A stretch of 64,000 nucleotides of DNA from Amphibacillus jilinensis Y1 (GCF_000306965.1 NZ_JH976434.1:132933-196932), one strand, 5' to 3'. Positions 10,251 to 19,727 are shown, counted from the first letter of the stretch. Numbers and translations: made by a program. The notes: generated by a model from the letters alone, not told the origin.

Positions 10251-10334
10251 ATGATGATGTTGTTAACTATTATGCAACCCAAATTTGGACTAAAACAAAA
10301 TATATCGTGGCCTCATTTTGTCATAATTGATTGA
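10251..10334 (+). CDS. Leader peptide of the bmrCD-type operon (27 residues)
   Basis: A short ORF starting MMMLLTIMQPK (ATG at 10251, with further in-frame ATGs at 10254 and 10257) has a perfect AAAGGAGG ribosome site at 10241-10248 and ends at TGA 10332-10334. It lies between a strong promoter and a terminator that precedes an ABC exporter. Its ribosome site (segment 1) and its 3' part (segment 2) take part in alternative base pairing with the terminator arms. By analogy with bmrB of B. subtilis, I infer a ribosome-mediated attenuation leader that senses translation inhibitors. The peptide sequence itself is not one I recognise. Confidence 0.7.
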   Translation: MMMLLTIMQPKFGLKQNISWPHFVIID

Positions 10335-10453
10335 AATAGGTAATATCTATTAATTATTTCATTTATTTTCAGCCTTTAATTAAGAAGAATGTATTCAATT
10401 TGGATCTAACTGGATCAGAATATTTTCTGTTAATTAAGGTGAAAGCACTTTTT

Positions 10454-10490
10454 AAAGAGGTCACTATTATAGATGTGGCCTCTTTTTGTG
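10454..10490 (+). terminator. Attenuator terminator 1 of the bmr leader
   Basis: AAAGAGGTCAC (10454-10464) pairs with GTGGCCTCTTT (10475-10485), followed by Ts. The 5' arm can alternatively pair with GTGGCCTC at 10307-10314 inside the leader ORF, giving an antiterminator. Confidence 0.85.
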
Positions 10491-10540
10491 TTCCTTTTTA
10501 GGATAAATATACCTTTTATCGATCTATCGGTATATTCAAC

Positions 10541-10578
10541 AGCGCAGATGTCACGGACATCTGCGCTATTTTATTTGA
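10541..10578 (+). terminator. Second leader terminator of the bmr operon
   Basis: A perfect 12-bp stem (AGCGCAGATGTC with GACATCTGCGCT) with a 3-base loop is followed by ATTTTATTT. It lies 50 bp after terminator 1. An 8-bp hairpin (AATATACC/GGTATATT) lies between them. Confidence 0.8.
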
Positions 10579-10616
10579 TCAATGTTAACGCACTAAACAT
10601 AAGGAGGAATTTTAAA

Positions 10617-10676
10617 ATGAATAATTGCAAATCTATCCAATCGGCAAAAGGATTTAAACGGTTATGGAGTGGTTAG
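10617..10676 (+). CDS. Second short leader ORF (19 residues)
   Basis: ATG at 10617 follows AAGGAGG with good spacing and encodes MNNCKSIQSAKGFKRLWSG, stopping 38 bp before bmrC. The ribosome site is stronger than expected by chance, so it is probably translated. It lies after both terminators, so it may couple translation to bmrC or act in a second control step. No function is known to me. Confidence 0.5.
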   Translation: MNNCKSIQSAKGFKRLWSG

Positions 10677-10714
10677 CTTACAATATGGGGAATTTTTGAA
10701 AGGAGATCAATATA

Positions 10715-12460
10715 ATGTTTTCAATTTTTTACAAATTAGCATGGTTTTTTAAAGAGCATTGGGCTCGATATACGATTGCAATCATCGCTTTAATTACAGT
10801 CAATTTTATTGAACTTATCCCACCAAGATTGGTTGGAATGACGATCGATCTTATACAATTTAATGAGTTAACACGAGAAAAACTAATGATGATCATTTTT
10901 ATTTTCTTGGTACTTATGGTGTTGAACTATACGATTATGTTTATTTGGGATTACAACTTGTTTGGGGGAGCTATCCTACTGGAACGGCAAATACGTTCAA
11001 GATTAATGGAACATTTCTTAAAAATGAATCCGAGATTTTACGGTGCAAATCGGACTGGTGATTTAATGGCACGATCAACAAATGATTTGAAAGCCATCAT
11101 GACCACTTCTGGTTTTGGTGTCCTCACTCTTGTTGATTCAACGGTGTTCATGTCCTTTTTAGTCTTAATGATGGGCTTCTCAATAAATTGGAATCTGACG
11201 ATAGCAGCCCTTATTCCAATGCCGATCATGGCTGTCATTGTTTACAAATATGGTCAGGTGATCCATCAACGATTTACCGATGCACAGGATGCATTTAGTG
11301 AACTAAATAATTATACACTAGAGTCGATTCGTGGTGTTCGCGTGATTCGTGCCTTCGTTCAAGAACAACGTGATCAGCAACGCTTCTCGGATATGACTGA
11401 AACGGTATTTCAAAAGAACAAAGCTGTTGCCCAAATGGAAGCCTATTTTGAACCCACGGTGAAAATACTCGTTGGATTATCTTATACGATTGGCTTAGGT
11501 TATGGCACGTTAATGGTCATGAATCACCAAATCTCGATTGGTGACCTCGTTTCTTTTAATGTTTATCTGGGGATGATGATTTGGCCGATGTTTGCGATCG
11601 GCGAACTAATAAACATTATGCAACGTGGAAATGCATCACTTGATCGCGTTGAAAATATACTCAAGCAAAAACCAGATGTTGTTGACCCTGATCAGCCAGT
11701 ACAGATTTCAAAGCTTAAAAATATCGTTTTTAAGGATGTTGATTTTTCTTACCCTGAAAGTGATGATATCCAATTAAGACATATTAATTTAACGATTAAA
11801 AGTGGAGAGACAATCGGCATCGTTGGGAAAACAGGTGCAGGTAAAACGACGCTATTCAAGCAACTGTTACGAGAGTATCCTCCACCATTTGGACAGTTAA
11901 CCATTAATGGGCACCCCATTAACCAGTTCAATCTAGACGATACAAGAAGTTGGATTGGCTATGTTCCACAGGAGCACATTTTATTCTCTAAAACAGTAAA
12001 GGAAAACCTTGTGTTCGGATGCGGTGAAAAATCACTTGAGGATATTAACCATGTATTAGCCTCTACGTCATTAAAAAGTGATATTGATGCATTGCCGGAA
12101 GGACTAGACACAGTAGTCGGAGAAAGTGGTGTCACACTTTCAGGTGGGCAGAAGCAGAGAATTTCTTTAGCGCGTGCCCTATTAATGGACCCTGAAATCA
12201 TTATTCTGGATGATTCTTTATCCGCAGTAGATGGAAAAACAGAGACGACAATTATTGATCATCTTAAACAAGAGCGAGCTGGTAAAACAACTTTAATTGC
12301 AGCACACCGGTTGTCTGCCGTTAAACATGCTGATCAAATTATCGTTATCGATAAAGGACGTATCATCGAACACGGTACACATCAACAGTTAATTGAAAAA
12401 GGTGGATGGTATAAAGAGCAATTTGACATACAACAAATGGAAAGGAAGGTGAGAGCGTGA
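10715..12460 (+). CDS. bmrC: Heterodimeric multidrug ABC exporter subunit, BmrC/YheI type
   Basis: The 581-residue half-transporter has six membrane segments (~1-310) and a C-terminal ATPase: Walker A GKTGAGKTT (~370), signature LSGGQKQR (~472), Walker B IIILDDSLS. The catalytic Glu after Walker B is replaced by Asp (LDDSLSAVDG), the degenerate-site feature known for BmrC in the BmrC/BmrD heterodimer. Start ATG 10715 follows AAAGGAG. It overlaps the next gene by 4 bp (GTGA), so the two are translationally coupled. The pair should export drugs across the membrane, with expression set by the leader attenuator. Confidence 0.9.
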   Translation: MFSIFYKLAWFFKEHWARYTIAIIALITVNFIELIPPRLVGMTIDLIQFNELTREKLMMIIFIFLVLMVLNYTIMFIWDYNLFGGAILLERQIRSRLMEHFLKMNPRFYGANRTGDLMARSTNDLKAIMTTSGFGVLTLVDSTVFMSFLVLMMGFSINWNLTIAALIPMPIMAVIVYKYGQVIHQRFTDAQDAFSELNNYTLESIRGVRVIRAFVQEQRDQQRFSDMTETVFQKNKAVAQMEAYFEPTVKILVGLSYTIGLGYGTLMVMNHQISIGDLVSFNVYLGMMIWPMFAIGELINIMQRGNASLDRVENILKQKPDVVDPDQPVQISKLKNIVFKDVDFSYPESDDIQLRHINLTIKSGETIGIVGKTGAGKTTLFKQLLREYPPPFGQLTINGHPINQFNLDDTRSWIGYVPQEHILFSKTVKENLVFGCGEKSLEDINHVLASTSLKSDIDALPEGLDTVVGESGVTLSGGQKQRISLARALLMDPEIIILDDSLSAVDGKTETTIIDHLKQERAGKTTLIAAHRLSAVKHADQIIVIDKGRIIEHGTHQQLIEKGGWYKEQFDIQQMERKVRA

Positions 12461-14490
12461 AACCTTCAACAGAAAAACAATTATTCAACTATGCACTGTC
12501 TAATAAAAAAATCATTTCTTTTGCTTTAATTTGTTTAATTGTTGCTGTATCACTTGAGTTAACCGGTCCATTTATTGCTAAAACAGTTATTGATCATCAT
12601 ATTGTTGGGATAGAAACAGAATGGGCCCAATTGACATCAGATCAAGATGGTGCCGTCTCTTACCAACAAAAATATTTCAAAAGAGCAGACCGTGTGACAG
12701 ATCAAGATCAAGTGGTCGACTATTACACATTAATTCAATCTGAACGGAATTATTATTTTATCGAAGGACAGTTCCCCTTAAACAGTGATGTGGAATTAAA
12801 CCAAGACCAGCAATTATCCGTTACAGTAAACGGACAATCAGAGATTATTTCAGGGAACCGATTAACAACTAATGATCTTTATCAATTTTTCCAACCAGAA
12901 TTGACGCCGATTATTAGGCTTATCGTGATCTATTTAGGACTGATTATAATCGCGGCCTTTTTTCAATACTTTAAGACATATCTCTTACAAGTCCACGCTA
13001 ATAAAATTATTCAAAAGATGCGGCAAGATGTATTTAAGAAAGTTGAAACATTACCGCTTCCATATTTTGTTGATCGACCAGCGGGCAAAATTTTAGCACG
13101 GATCACAAATGATACGGAAGCGATTAAAGAGTTATATGTGAAAGTTCTCGAAACATTTATCAATGGGTTTATTTATATGATCGGTATTTTTATTGCTTTG
13201 TATTTATTAAACCCAATCCTTGCATCTGTTTGCTTGATCTTGATTCCGATTCTGTTTCTATGGATGAAATTTTACAAAAAATATGCTGGACACTATAATC
13301 GATTGATTCGTTCGGTCAACAGCGATATTAATGGTTCGATCAATGAATCGATCCAAACGATGCCAATTATTCAAGCCTTTCGACAAACGAAAGAACGACA
13401 AGCAGAATTTGAGCAATTAAATGGACGACATTTTCATTATCAGAAAAAAATGATTGCTTTATCTGCTTTAACATCCTATAACCTTGTCAATGTGTTAAGA
13501 AGCATTGCTTTTATCGGATTTATCTGGTTTTTTGGTAATGGTGTCCTTACAGTGGAAGGTTTTATTTCAACCGGTGTTCTCTACGCTTTTGCTGATTACT
13601 TAACACGATTATTTGAACCGGTAAGTCAAATTGTTAATCAGTTACCACAGTTAGAGCAGGCTAGAGCATCAGCAGATCGTGTCTTCGAATTATTAAATAC
13701 AGACGGTGAGTCGATCGAGGCTCAAGGTCTTGAACCGATCAAGGGAGGCGTCGAGTTTGACGATGTAAGTTTTGCTTATGAAAAAGAAAACTATATTTTA
13801 AATCATGTTAGTTTTCTAGCCACCCCCGGACAAACCGTCGCTTTTGTCGGTCATACCGGTTCAGGAAAAAGTTCGATTATGAATCTTTTATTCCGCTTTT
13901 ATGATCCACAAAAAGGAAAGATTAAAGTGGATGGTTTGGATACTTCAACTATAGCACGACAACAGTTAAGACAGCAGATCGGCATTGTTTTACAAGATCC
14001 ATTTATTTTTAGTGGAACCATCATTTCAAATATTACTTTAAATGATGACAGCATTAGCAGGGAGCAAGCTATTTCAGCCTTGAAAGCGGTTGGTGCAGAT
14101 CAATTTATTGAAAAGCTACCAAAACAATATGATCAACCCGTTATTGAGAATGGCAATGCATTCTCAACCGGTCAAAGGCAACTCTTATCTTTTGCTCGCG
14201 CATTAGCTTTCGATCCCGCTGTATTAATTTTAGATGAAGCCACCGCCAATATTGATTCAGAGACAGAAAGACTGATTCAACAAGCCATGAGCGTGCTAGC
14301 AAAAGGAAGAACGATGCTCATTATCGCTCACCGTCTTTCAACGATTCAACATGCTGACCAAATTATTGTCTTAGAAAAAGGACATATCATTGAACATGGT
14401 ACCCATGATCAATTAGTTGAACAAGACGGAAACTATTACCAAATGTATAAAATGCAACAAGATAGCGTAACAGAAAAAATCATTTCGTAA
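12457..14490 (+). CDS. bmrD: Heterodimeric multidrug ABC exporter subunit, BmrD/YheH type
   Basis: The 677-residue partner has an ATPase with Walker A GHTGSGKSS, Walker B AVLILDEATANID with the normal catalytic Glu, and a variant signature FSTGQRQ. Between the first two membrane segments lies a ~100-residue polar insert (residues ~50-145), which matches the extracellular domain characteristic of BmrD. It starts with GTG overlapping the bmrC stop. With bmrC it forms one degenerate and one complete ATP site. Length and architecture fit BmrD (about 673 residues in B. subtilis). Confidence 0.9.
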   Translation: MKPSTEKQLFNYALSNKKIISFALICLIVAVSLELTGPFIAKTVIDHHIVGIETEWAQLTSDQDGAVSYQQKYFKRADRVTDQDQVVDYYTLIQSERNYYFIEGQFPLNSDVELNQDQQLSVTVNGQSEIISGNRLTTNDLYQFFQPELTPIIRLIVIYLGLIIIAAFFQYFKTYLLQVHANKIIQKMRQDVFKKVETLPLPYFVDRPAGKILARITNDTEAIKELYVKVLETFINGFIYMIGIFIALYLLNPILASVCLILIPILFLWMKFYKKYAGHYNRLIRSVNSDINGSINESIQTMPIIQAFRQTKERQAEFEQLNGRHFHYQKKMIALSALTSYNLVNVLRSIAFIGFIWFFGNGVLTVEGFISTGVLYAFADYLTRLFEPVSQIVNQLPQLEQARASADRVFELLNTDGESIEAQGLEPIKGGVEFDDVSFAYEKENYILNHVSFLATPGQTVAFVGHTGSGKSSIMNLLFRFYDPQKGKIKVDGLDTSTIARQQLRQQIGIVLQDPFIFSGTIISNITLNDDSISREQAISALKAVGADQFIEKLPKQYDQPVIENGNAFSTGQRQLLSFARALAFDPAVLILDEATANIDSETERLIQQAMSVLAKGRTMLIIAHRLSTIQHADQIIVLEKGHIIEHGTHDQLVEQDGNYYQMYKMQQDSVTEKIIS

Positions 14491-14517
14491 CTATTAATTA
14501 ATCCTTAACCTTACAAG

Positions 14518-14553
14518 CAGCCCCCTTGATTGTTTATGAGGGGGCCTGTTTTG
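14518..14553 (+). terminator. Terminator after bmrD
   Basis: GCCCCCT (14520-14526) pairs with AGGGGGC (14539-14545), followed by CTGTTTT. Confidence 0.78.
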
Positions 14554-14579
14554 GAAAGGCTAAGGATTTATCTTTTATA

Positions 14580-14836
14580 AAACGCCCCTTTAATCAGTGA
14601 ACGAAGGGCTACAGGACGTAGGTCATGTAGACGTGGGCCTACAGGATGCAGGTCATGCAGGCGTTGCCACAGGACGTGGCGATCTTAGGCTGTATTCCTT
14701 CTTACAAGATGTGCCGACTTTAATCTACGACCTTCTGCTTCCATTGATGGGTAGTTGAATGTGTGCCCGTTATCACCATTTGCGCTATGCTCTATCTTGA
14801 GATAAGTGGTTTACGGAAGGTTTTCCGTGATAAAAA
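14580..14836 (+). repeat. Structured intergenic repeat, copy 4 (expanded, several cassettes)
   Basis: TTTAATCAGTGAACGAAGG, then CTACAGGACGTAGGTCATG, a second CTACAGGATGCAGGTCATG, then GCCACAGGACGTGGCGATC, half-stem CTTCCATTGATGGGTAG, and 3' box TTTTCCGTGATAAA. The first cassette type is duplicated here. Confidence 0.85.
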
Positions 14837-14861
14837 AATCGTGATCCAAACCAGCTCGTTA

Positions 14862-17156
14862 CTATTCAAAGACCACAAAATGGTAAACTTTCTCTTTCTC
14901 AACTGCAATTTCGTAGCAGTTATCTGATATTACCTTAATCCGATCGGGTTGATTTTCTATATATGGATTTGTGCCAATTGGAAGTCCCAAATGACAAACA
15001 CCATCGACAGAAGGCTTCAATTTTAGCCATGACAACTTATGATTATCCCATTCCATTTCTATTTGATAGCCACCTCTTGCCCGTAATCCTTTCACATAGC
15101 CATGCGACCATGCTTTTGGTAGTGCTGGGAGGATTTTAATCAGCCCTTGATGGCTTTGCACTAACATTTCAACAATGCCCGCAATACCACCAAAATTCCC
15201 ATCAATTTGAAAAGGTGGGTGGTTATCAAATAAATTGGGTAAGGTAGAAGATTTCAATAACTCAATAATATTTTGATAGGCTTTTTCTCCTTCAGCTAAG
15301 CGCGCCCACATATTTATCATCCAAGCACGACTCCATCCTGTATGACCTCCGCCATGTTTTAAGCGTCTCATTAAAGTCGTTTTGGCCGCCTTTGCCCATT
15401 CTGGTGTTAACTCCGTTGAAATTTGTTGACCAGGATAAAGCGCAAACAGCTGTGAGATGTGTCGATGTCCTGGGTCAGCTTCCTCGTAATCTTCTAACCA
15501 TTCTTGAATTTGACCATACTTCCCAAGTTTAATCGGTGGTAATTTAGCTCGTAATCCCTGTAAACTATTTCTAAATGTTAGATCACAATCCAAATGTTCA
15601 CTTGCCTCGATACAGGCACTAAACAAAGCATAAATAATCTGACTGTCCATTGCTGGACCCTCACAGAGGTGGCCTTTTATACCATCAGGTAAAATGTACA
15701 TATTTTCTGGCGAAACAGATGGTGTCGTGACTAATGCACCGGTTTGATTTTCTACAAGAAAATCGACGAAAAACTGTGCGGCTTCTTTTAACGTATCGTA
15801 TACTTCTGCTAAAAAAGAGTGATCTTGATTAAACTGATAATGCTCCCATAGATGGAGACATAACCAAGCCGCCCCCATTGGCCAATAGCTTGCGGGTAGA
15901 TGTATATCTTGTGGAGCCGTATCAGCCCAAATATCTGTATTATGATGAGCAACAAACCCTCTACAACCATACATTTTTTCTGCGGTTATCTTTCCGTTTT
16001 GACGTAAGCGTTTAATATGATCGAATAAAGGAAGGTGGCATTCTGGCAAATCACATAGTTCTGCTGGCCAGTAATTCATTTCTGTATTAATGTTAATGGT
16101 AAACTTACTATCCCACGCTGGAGTCATTTGATCATTCCAAATCCCTTGTAAATTAGCTGGTAAGGTCCCTGGACGACTCGATGAAATCATTAAGTAACGA
16201 CCATAATTAAAATACAATTCAAACAAAGCCAAATCTTCTTCCCCAGCTTTTATACGAATTAATCTTTGATCAACAGGTAATTGCCTTCTCATCCCGTTAT
16301 TTCCAAGCTTAACTGTAACACGATCAAATAAAGAACGATAATCTTTGATATGATTATTTTTCAAAATATGGTAAGGTTTTTTGGCCACTTGATTAATAAT
16401 ATAGCGACACTGTTGCTCTGGATCTTTATAGTAAAAGGAAGTAGTTGCCGTTAGAAGAAGTGTAACAACATCAGCCCCCTTAACACAGAGGCGATTACCA
16501 ATCGCTTTAATACTTCCTCCCTCTTGAATCACTTTTAACTCACTGTGAAAACGAATCCCTTCTTTTCCACCCGTTTTTCCCGCCATCACAAGTTGATCGT
16601 CACTTCTCGCTGCAAGCCGATCTAAATACCTTGTCCCACCTCGATCCAATGTGCAAGTAAAAGTTATTGCTTTATTTCGAGAGGCAGTCAGCCTCACTAC
16701 CATTGTTTGATCAGGGTAACTACAAAAACACTCTCTATGGTAATCAATCTCATCACAACGAAAATTAACTTCTACCCGTCCCGTATTTAAATCTAACTGT
16801 CTTTGATAGTTTTCATAAGTCGTCTGATCAAAATCAATAAATAAATCGCCTAACGTCTGATAGTGCCGTTGAGATTCAGGGACACCTGACAAGCTAAGTT
16901 TTGCTAAATCTTCAGCTTCTGGAACTTTACCTTCTTTAAGTAAACGTCGAATTTCTGGTAAATACTTAAAAGCATCCGGATTATGTCGATCTCTTGGTCC
17001 ACCGTACCACACTGAGTCTTGATTTAATTGAATTCTTTCCTGATTAACCTCGCCAAAGATCATCCCTCCTAAATTGCCATTACCTATAGGTAATGCTTCA
17101 TTCCACGCTTTAGCAGGTTGCTTGTACCACATGACCTTTTCAGAGTTAGAAGTCAT
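14862..17156 (-). CDS. Glycoside hydrolase family 95 (alpha-L-fucosidase 2 type)
   Basis: The 764-residue protein starts at ATG 17156 behind AAAGGGTGA; the frame extends 36 codons further upstream without a good ribosome site. The N-terminal [23 protein letters not shown] motif, the [10 protein letters not shown] segment, [20 protein letters not shown] in the catalytic barrel, and [17 protein letters not shown] / [14 protein letters not shown] near the end are typical of GH95. The enzyme inverts alpha-linked fucose (or related galactose) residues on plant or host glycans. No secretion signal follows the chosen start, so it should act in the cytoplasm on imported oligosaccharides. No transporter is adjacent. 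Confidence 0.88.
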   Translation of the reverse strand: MTSNSEKVMWYKQPAKAWNEALPIGNGNLGGMIFGEVNQERIQLNQDSVWYGGPRDRHNPDAFKYLPEIRRLLKEGKVPEAEDLAKLSLSGVPESQRHYQTLGDLFIDFDQTTYENYQRQLDLNTGRVEVNFRCDEIDYHRECFCSYPDQTMVVRLTASRNKAITFTCTLDRGGTRYLDRLAARSDDQLVMAGKTGGKEGIRFHSELKVIQEGGSIKAIGNRLCVKGADVVTLLLTATTSFYYKDPEQQCRYIINQVAKKPYHILKNNHIKDYRSLFDRVTVKLGNNGMRRQLPVDQRLIRIKAGEEDLALFELYFNYGRYLMISSSRPGTLPANLQGIWNDQMTPAWDSKFTININTEMNYWPAELCDLPECHLPLFDHIKRLRQNGKITAEKMYGCRGFVAHHNTDIWADTAPQDIHLPASYWPMGAAWLCLHLWEHYQFNQDHSFLAEVYDTLKEAAQFFVDFLVENQTGALVTTPSVSPENMYILPDGIKGHLCEGPAMDSQIIYALFSACIEASEHLDCDLTFRNSLQGLRAKLPPIKLGKYGQIQEWLEDYEEADPGHRHISQLFALYPGQQISTELTPEWAKAAKTTLMRRLKHGGGHTGWSRAWMINMWARLAEGEKAYQNIIELLKSSTLPNLFDNHPPFQIDGNFGGIAGIVEMLVQSHQGLIKILPALPKAWSHGYVKGLRARGGYQIEMEWDNHKLSWLKLKPSVDGVCHLGLPIGTNPYIENQPDRIKVISDNCYEIAVEKEKVYHFVVFE

Positions 17157-17182
17157 TGTTTCACCCTTTCTTCCCATTTTCC

Positions 17183-17196
17183 GTGAAGCGCTTACA
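17183..17196 (-). promoter_or_regulatory. cre-like catabolite-repression site ahead of the GH95 gene
   Basis: TGTAAGCGCTTCAC on the minus strand has the TGWAARCGYTW core of a CcpA operator, with one mismatch near the 3' end. It lies 27-40 bp upstream of the start codon, so CcpA could block transcription when glucose is present. Confidence 0.6.
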
Positions 17197-17385
17197 TGTT
17201 TTTGTTCATAATTATATAATAAAAAATATATTCGCATCTGCCTACCCGATAAAATATAGACCATACTTAGAGATTTAATTTAGATGCGTATCTTCGTATA
17301 CCTTTTCAGTGATCTTATATAATACAGCTACAATTAATGAGCGTTTTCGTTCTTCTACTACTAAATAATCATTGTCTATAATAAG

Positions 17386-17430
17386 TAACCGCGATACTCT
17401 ATTTTAAGGCGAGTGGTTACAGATAAATAA
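17386..17430 (+). repeat. Fragment of the structured intergenic repeat (copy 5)
   Basis: Only the 3' part is recognisable: ACTCTATTTTAAGGCGAG, then GTGGTTACAGATAAA, resembling the 3' box. Confidence 0.4.
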
Positions 17431-17432
17431 AA

Positions 17433-17466
17433 TAACCTGTTCCATTAATGTATAATGGAACAGGCA
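17433..17466 (-). terminator. Terminator of the 135-residue exported protein gene
   Basis: CCTGTTCCATT (17436-17446) and AATGGAACAGG (17454-17464) form an 11-bp stem; the T-rich tract follows on the minus strand. Confidence 0.75.
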
Positions 17467-17491
17467 AAAATAACATGGCTATCGATTGAGC

Positions 17492-17899
17492 TTAAAGTGC
17501 TTCGTGATTATAGCTTATTAAACGATACATCTTTTCTCGACCATGTAAGAGGTGATCATCCATTTTTGCGGGGTCAATAGCAAAGGTAATCACGTCTCTC
17601 CCTAGCGTCTCACCAGAGTGCTCATCAATGGGGCTTATGTTAAATGATACAAGTATTTTTTCACGGTCGACTAACATCTCAGATAATGAAGTCACACGAT
17701 AATCATTAATTGATGATTTAGGTAAGTTCACAACGACTTCTTCTCCATAATGTGATGTGGTTGCTTGAACAATGGGCTCATAAAGAATCTCTTCTAATGG
17801 AATAGCATCTACGTCTAACGTCTTAGAGGTTACTTCATTTAGATAGGCTTGAACACTCAAGAAAAGTAGTACTAACACGATGACCATAACACGTTTCAT
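17492..17899 (-). CDS. Small exported or membrane-anchored protein, unknown
   Basis: The 135-residue protein starts with an uncleaved-looking hydrophobic segment (MKRVMVIVLVLLFLSVQA) and the rest is acidic and soluble, so it probably faces outward. ATG 17899 follows GGAGGGG. I recognise no family. The alternating strand pattern (VVVNLPKSSINDYRVTSLSEML) suggests a small beta domain. It is a single gene ending in a strong terminator. Confidence 0.55.
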   Translation of the reverse strand: MKRVMVIVLVLLFLSVQAYLNEVTSKTLDVDAIPLEEILYEPIVQATTSHYGEEVVVNLPKSSINDYRVTSLSEMLVDREKILVSFNISPIDEHSGETLGRDVITFAIDPAKMDDHLLHGREKMYRLISYNHEAL

Positions 17900-18029
17900 T
17901 TGTATATCCCCTCCAATTGTAATAAGTTACCACTTTTACTTAATTACTACTTATTATATAAAATTATTTTGTAGCCGTTAATAGTATAATTATAACTTAT
18001 TACTAAATAGTATGAACTAAAAAGTTGGG

Positions 18030-18186
18030 ATAATACGTGAATAACACGAAACGCCAACCAGTGGCAGGCGTTCTCCTCCCACTGGTTGGTCGTTTCGTGT
18101 TAGTATTCGTTAACTCGATCCTAAATAGTTGATTACTACGCTCTATGTTGTGACGGTCGCTTTATGTCCTGTCACCTGTGATAAAA
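18030..18186 (+). repeat. Structured intergenic repeat, copy 6, with a 22-bp palindrome
   Basis: The 5' half-stem pair is expanded to a near-perfect hairpin. Positions 18043-18064 (AACACGAAACG + CCAACCAGTGG) pair with 18079-18101 (CCACTGGTTGG + T bulge + CGTTTCGTGTT) around a 14-base loop. It is followed by TAGTATTCGTTAAC, TACGCTCTATGTTGTG and the 3' box GTCACCTGTGATAAA. Confidence 0.75.
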
Positions 18187-18233
18187 CGTGATCTATATTT
18201 AGCAAGAAAACATTACTCACTCCTTCTATACTT

Positions 18234-19364
18234 CTAAAGGAAAAATTGAAAAAATATTCCGGCTGCTACTGCTGAGCCGATTACCCCTGCTACATTAGGA
18301 CCCATTGCATGCATAAGTAGAAAGTTTGAAGGATTTGCTCTTGCTCCTTCTTTTTGCACAACTCGCGCCGCCATAGGTACAGCAGAAACCCCTGCAGCAC
18401 CTATCATTGGATTGATTTTTCCTTTTGTTAATTTGCACATAAGTTTACCGAACAACACACCTCCTGCTGTTCCAGTTGCGAACGCAACTAAGCCTAAAGC
18501 GACAATTTTTAATGTTTCAATGCTTAGAAAAAGATCAGCCTCAGCTTTCGCTCCAACCGTGACCCCTAACAAGATCGTAATAATATACATTAAAGACCCT
18601 TGCAAAGTTTCTGTTAATTTCGGAACCCTTCCACTCTCTTTAATTAAATTTCCTAGCATTAGCATACCTACAAGAGGTGCCGATGAAGGAAGAATTAAGA
18701 GTACTAACATCGTCGTTACTATAGGAAAAATTATTTTTTCTTTTTTAGAAACAGGACGCAACTGTTCCATCTTGATTTTCCGTTCCTTTTCTGTCGTTAA
18801 TAACCGGATAATAGGTGGCTGTATAACTGGAACCAACGCCATATATGAGTACGCTGCTAAAGCAATTGTAGACAGCAAATGTGGAGCAAGTTGACTTGAT
18901 AGAAAAATTGCTGTTGGACCATCAGCCCCACCAATTATACCGATTGATGCCGCTTCGCTTCCCGACATATTAAGAAGTAAAGCGCCAAAAAACGCACCAA
19001 AGATACCAATCTGTGCAGCCCCACCTAATATCAGTGTTTTTGGATTAGCAATTACTGGACCAAAGTCTGTACCCGCACCCAAACATAGAAATATTAGAGG
19101 AGGATAAATACCTAAATCCGTTCCTTGATATAAATAGTATAATAATCCTCCCGTGTCTCTCCCATTCGCCGCCATCATTAAATTTGTAAAAGGTAAGTTG
19201 ACTAGAAGCATACCAAACGCAATTGGAATGAGTAAATAAGGTTCATAGCCTTTATTAATAGCCAAATATAAGAAAATACATGCAATAACAATCATAATTA
19301 TATGCTTATAGGTTAATCCTGCAAAGCCCGAGTTAGCAAGCAGGTCTAACAATATACTCCCCAT
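18234..19364 (-). CDS. oadB: Oxaloacetate decarboxylase, Na+-pump beta subunit
   Basis: The 376-residue multi-membrane protein (about nine to ten segments) is the Na+-translocating decarboxylase beta subunit. Diagnostic segments include FLCLGAGTDFGPVIANP, IGIIGGADGPTAIFLS (re-entrant Asp-containing loop that binds Na+) and the C-terminal AAGVSAVPMAARVVQ / ANPSNFLLMHAMGPNVAGVIGSAVAAG. It decarboxylates the carboxybiotin formed by OadA and couples this to Na+ export. It is the last gene of the leftward citrate operon, 18 bp after the biotin carrier gene. Confidence 0.93.
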   Translation of the reverse strand: MGSILLDLLANSGFAGLTYKHIIMIVIACIFLYLAINKGYEPYLLIPIAFGMLLVNLPFTNLMMAANGRDTGGLLYYLYQGTDLGIYPPLIFLCLGAGTDFGPVIANPKTLILGGAAQIGIFGAFFGALLLNMSGSEAASIGIIGGADGPTAIFLSSQLAPHLLSTIALAAYSYMALVPVIQPPIIRLLTTEKERKIKMEQLRPVSKKEKIIFPIVTTMLVLLILPSSAPLVGMLMLGNLIKESGRVPKLTETLQGSLMYIITILLGVTVGAKAEADLFLSIETLKIVALGLVAFATGTAGGVLFGKLMCKLTKGKINPMIGAAGVSAVPMAARVVQKEGARANPSNFLLMHAMGPNVAGVIGSAVAAGIFFQFFL

Positions 19365-19382
19365 TATGTTAATCTCCTTCTC

Positions 19383-19727
19383 TTAAAGTGTAAATAGTAT
19401 ATCTCCTGCTTCAACTGTTTGATCTTTTGTCACGTGCACGCTCTCAATAATACCATCCATTTGGGCTACGATTTCATTCTCCATTTTCATTGCTTCTAGT
19501 ATGCATAAAACCTCTCCCTTTTTAACGTGGTCACCTTTTGCAACTTTTAAATCAAATACAACACCTGGCATTGGAGCATGGATCTTTTCACCACTCAATT
19601 CTGTCTGACTAGTCGATGGCGGAGGTGTTTCACTACTCTGTTGATTATTATCTACTGATAATCCATTATTTTCTTCTACTTTAACTTGATATGACTGTCC
19701 ATTGACTGTAATCTCGTAAGTTTTCAA
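19383..19727 (-). CDS. oadD: Biotin carboxyl carrier subunit of oxaloacetate decarboxylase
   Basis: The 114-residue protein has an N-terminal MKTYEITVNGQSYQVKVEE strand region, a Pro/Ser/Thr-rich linker and a C-terminal biotinyl domain with the biotinylation motif EAMKMEN (Lys ~83). It carries CO2 from OadA to OadB. In many bacteria this domain is fused to the alpha subunit; here it is a separate gene, as in the enterococcal citrate cluster. It lies 12 bp after the gamma-subunit gene. Confidence 0.9.
   Translation of the reverse strand: MKTYEITVNGQSYQVKVEENNGLSVDNNQQSSETPPPSTSQTELSGEKIHAPMPGVVFDLKVAKGDHVKKGEVLCILEAMKMENEIVAQMDGIIESVHVTKDQTVEAGDILFTL

Noticed and set aside
10473..10676. 67-codon frame running into bmrC leader 2
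   Set aside because: Its upstream part is terminator sequence. Only the last 19 codons have a ribosome site, so I kept just those.
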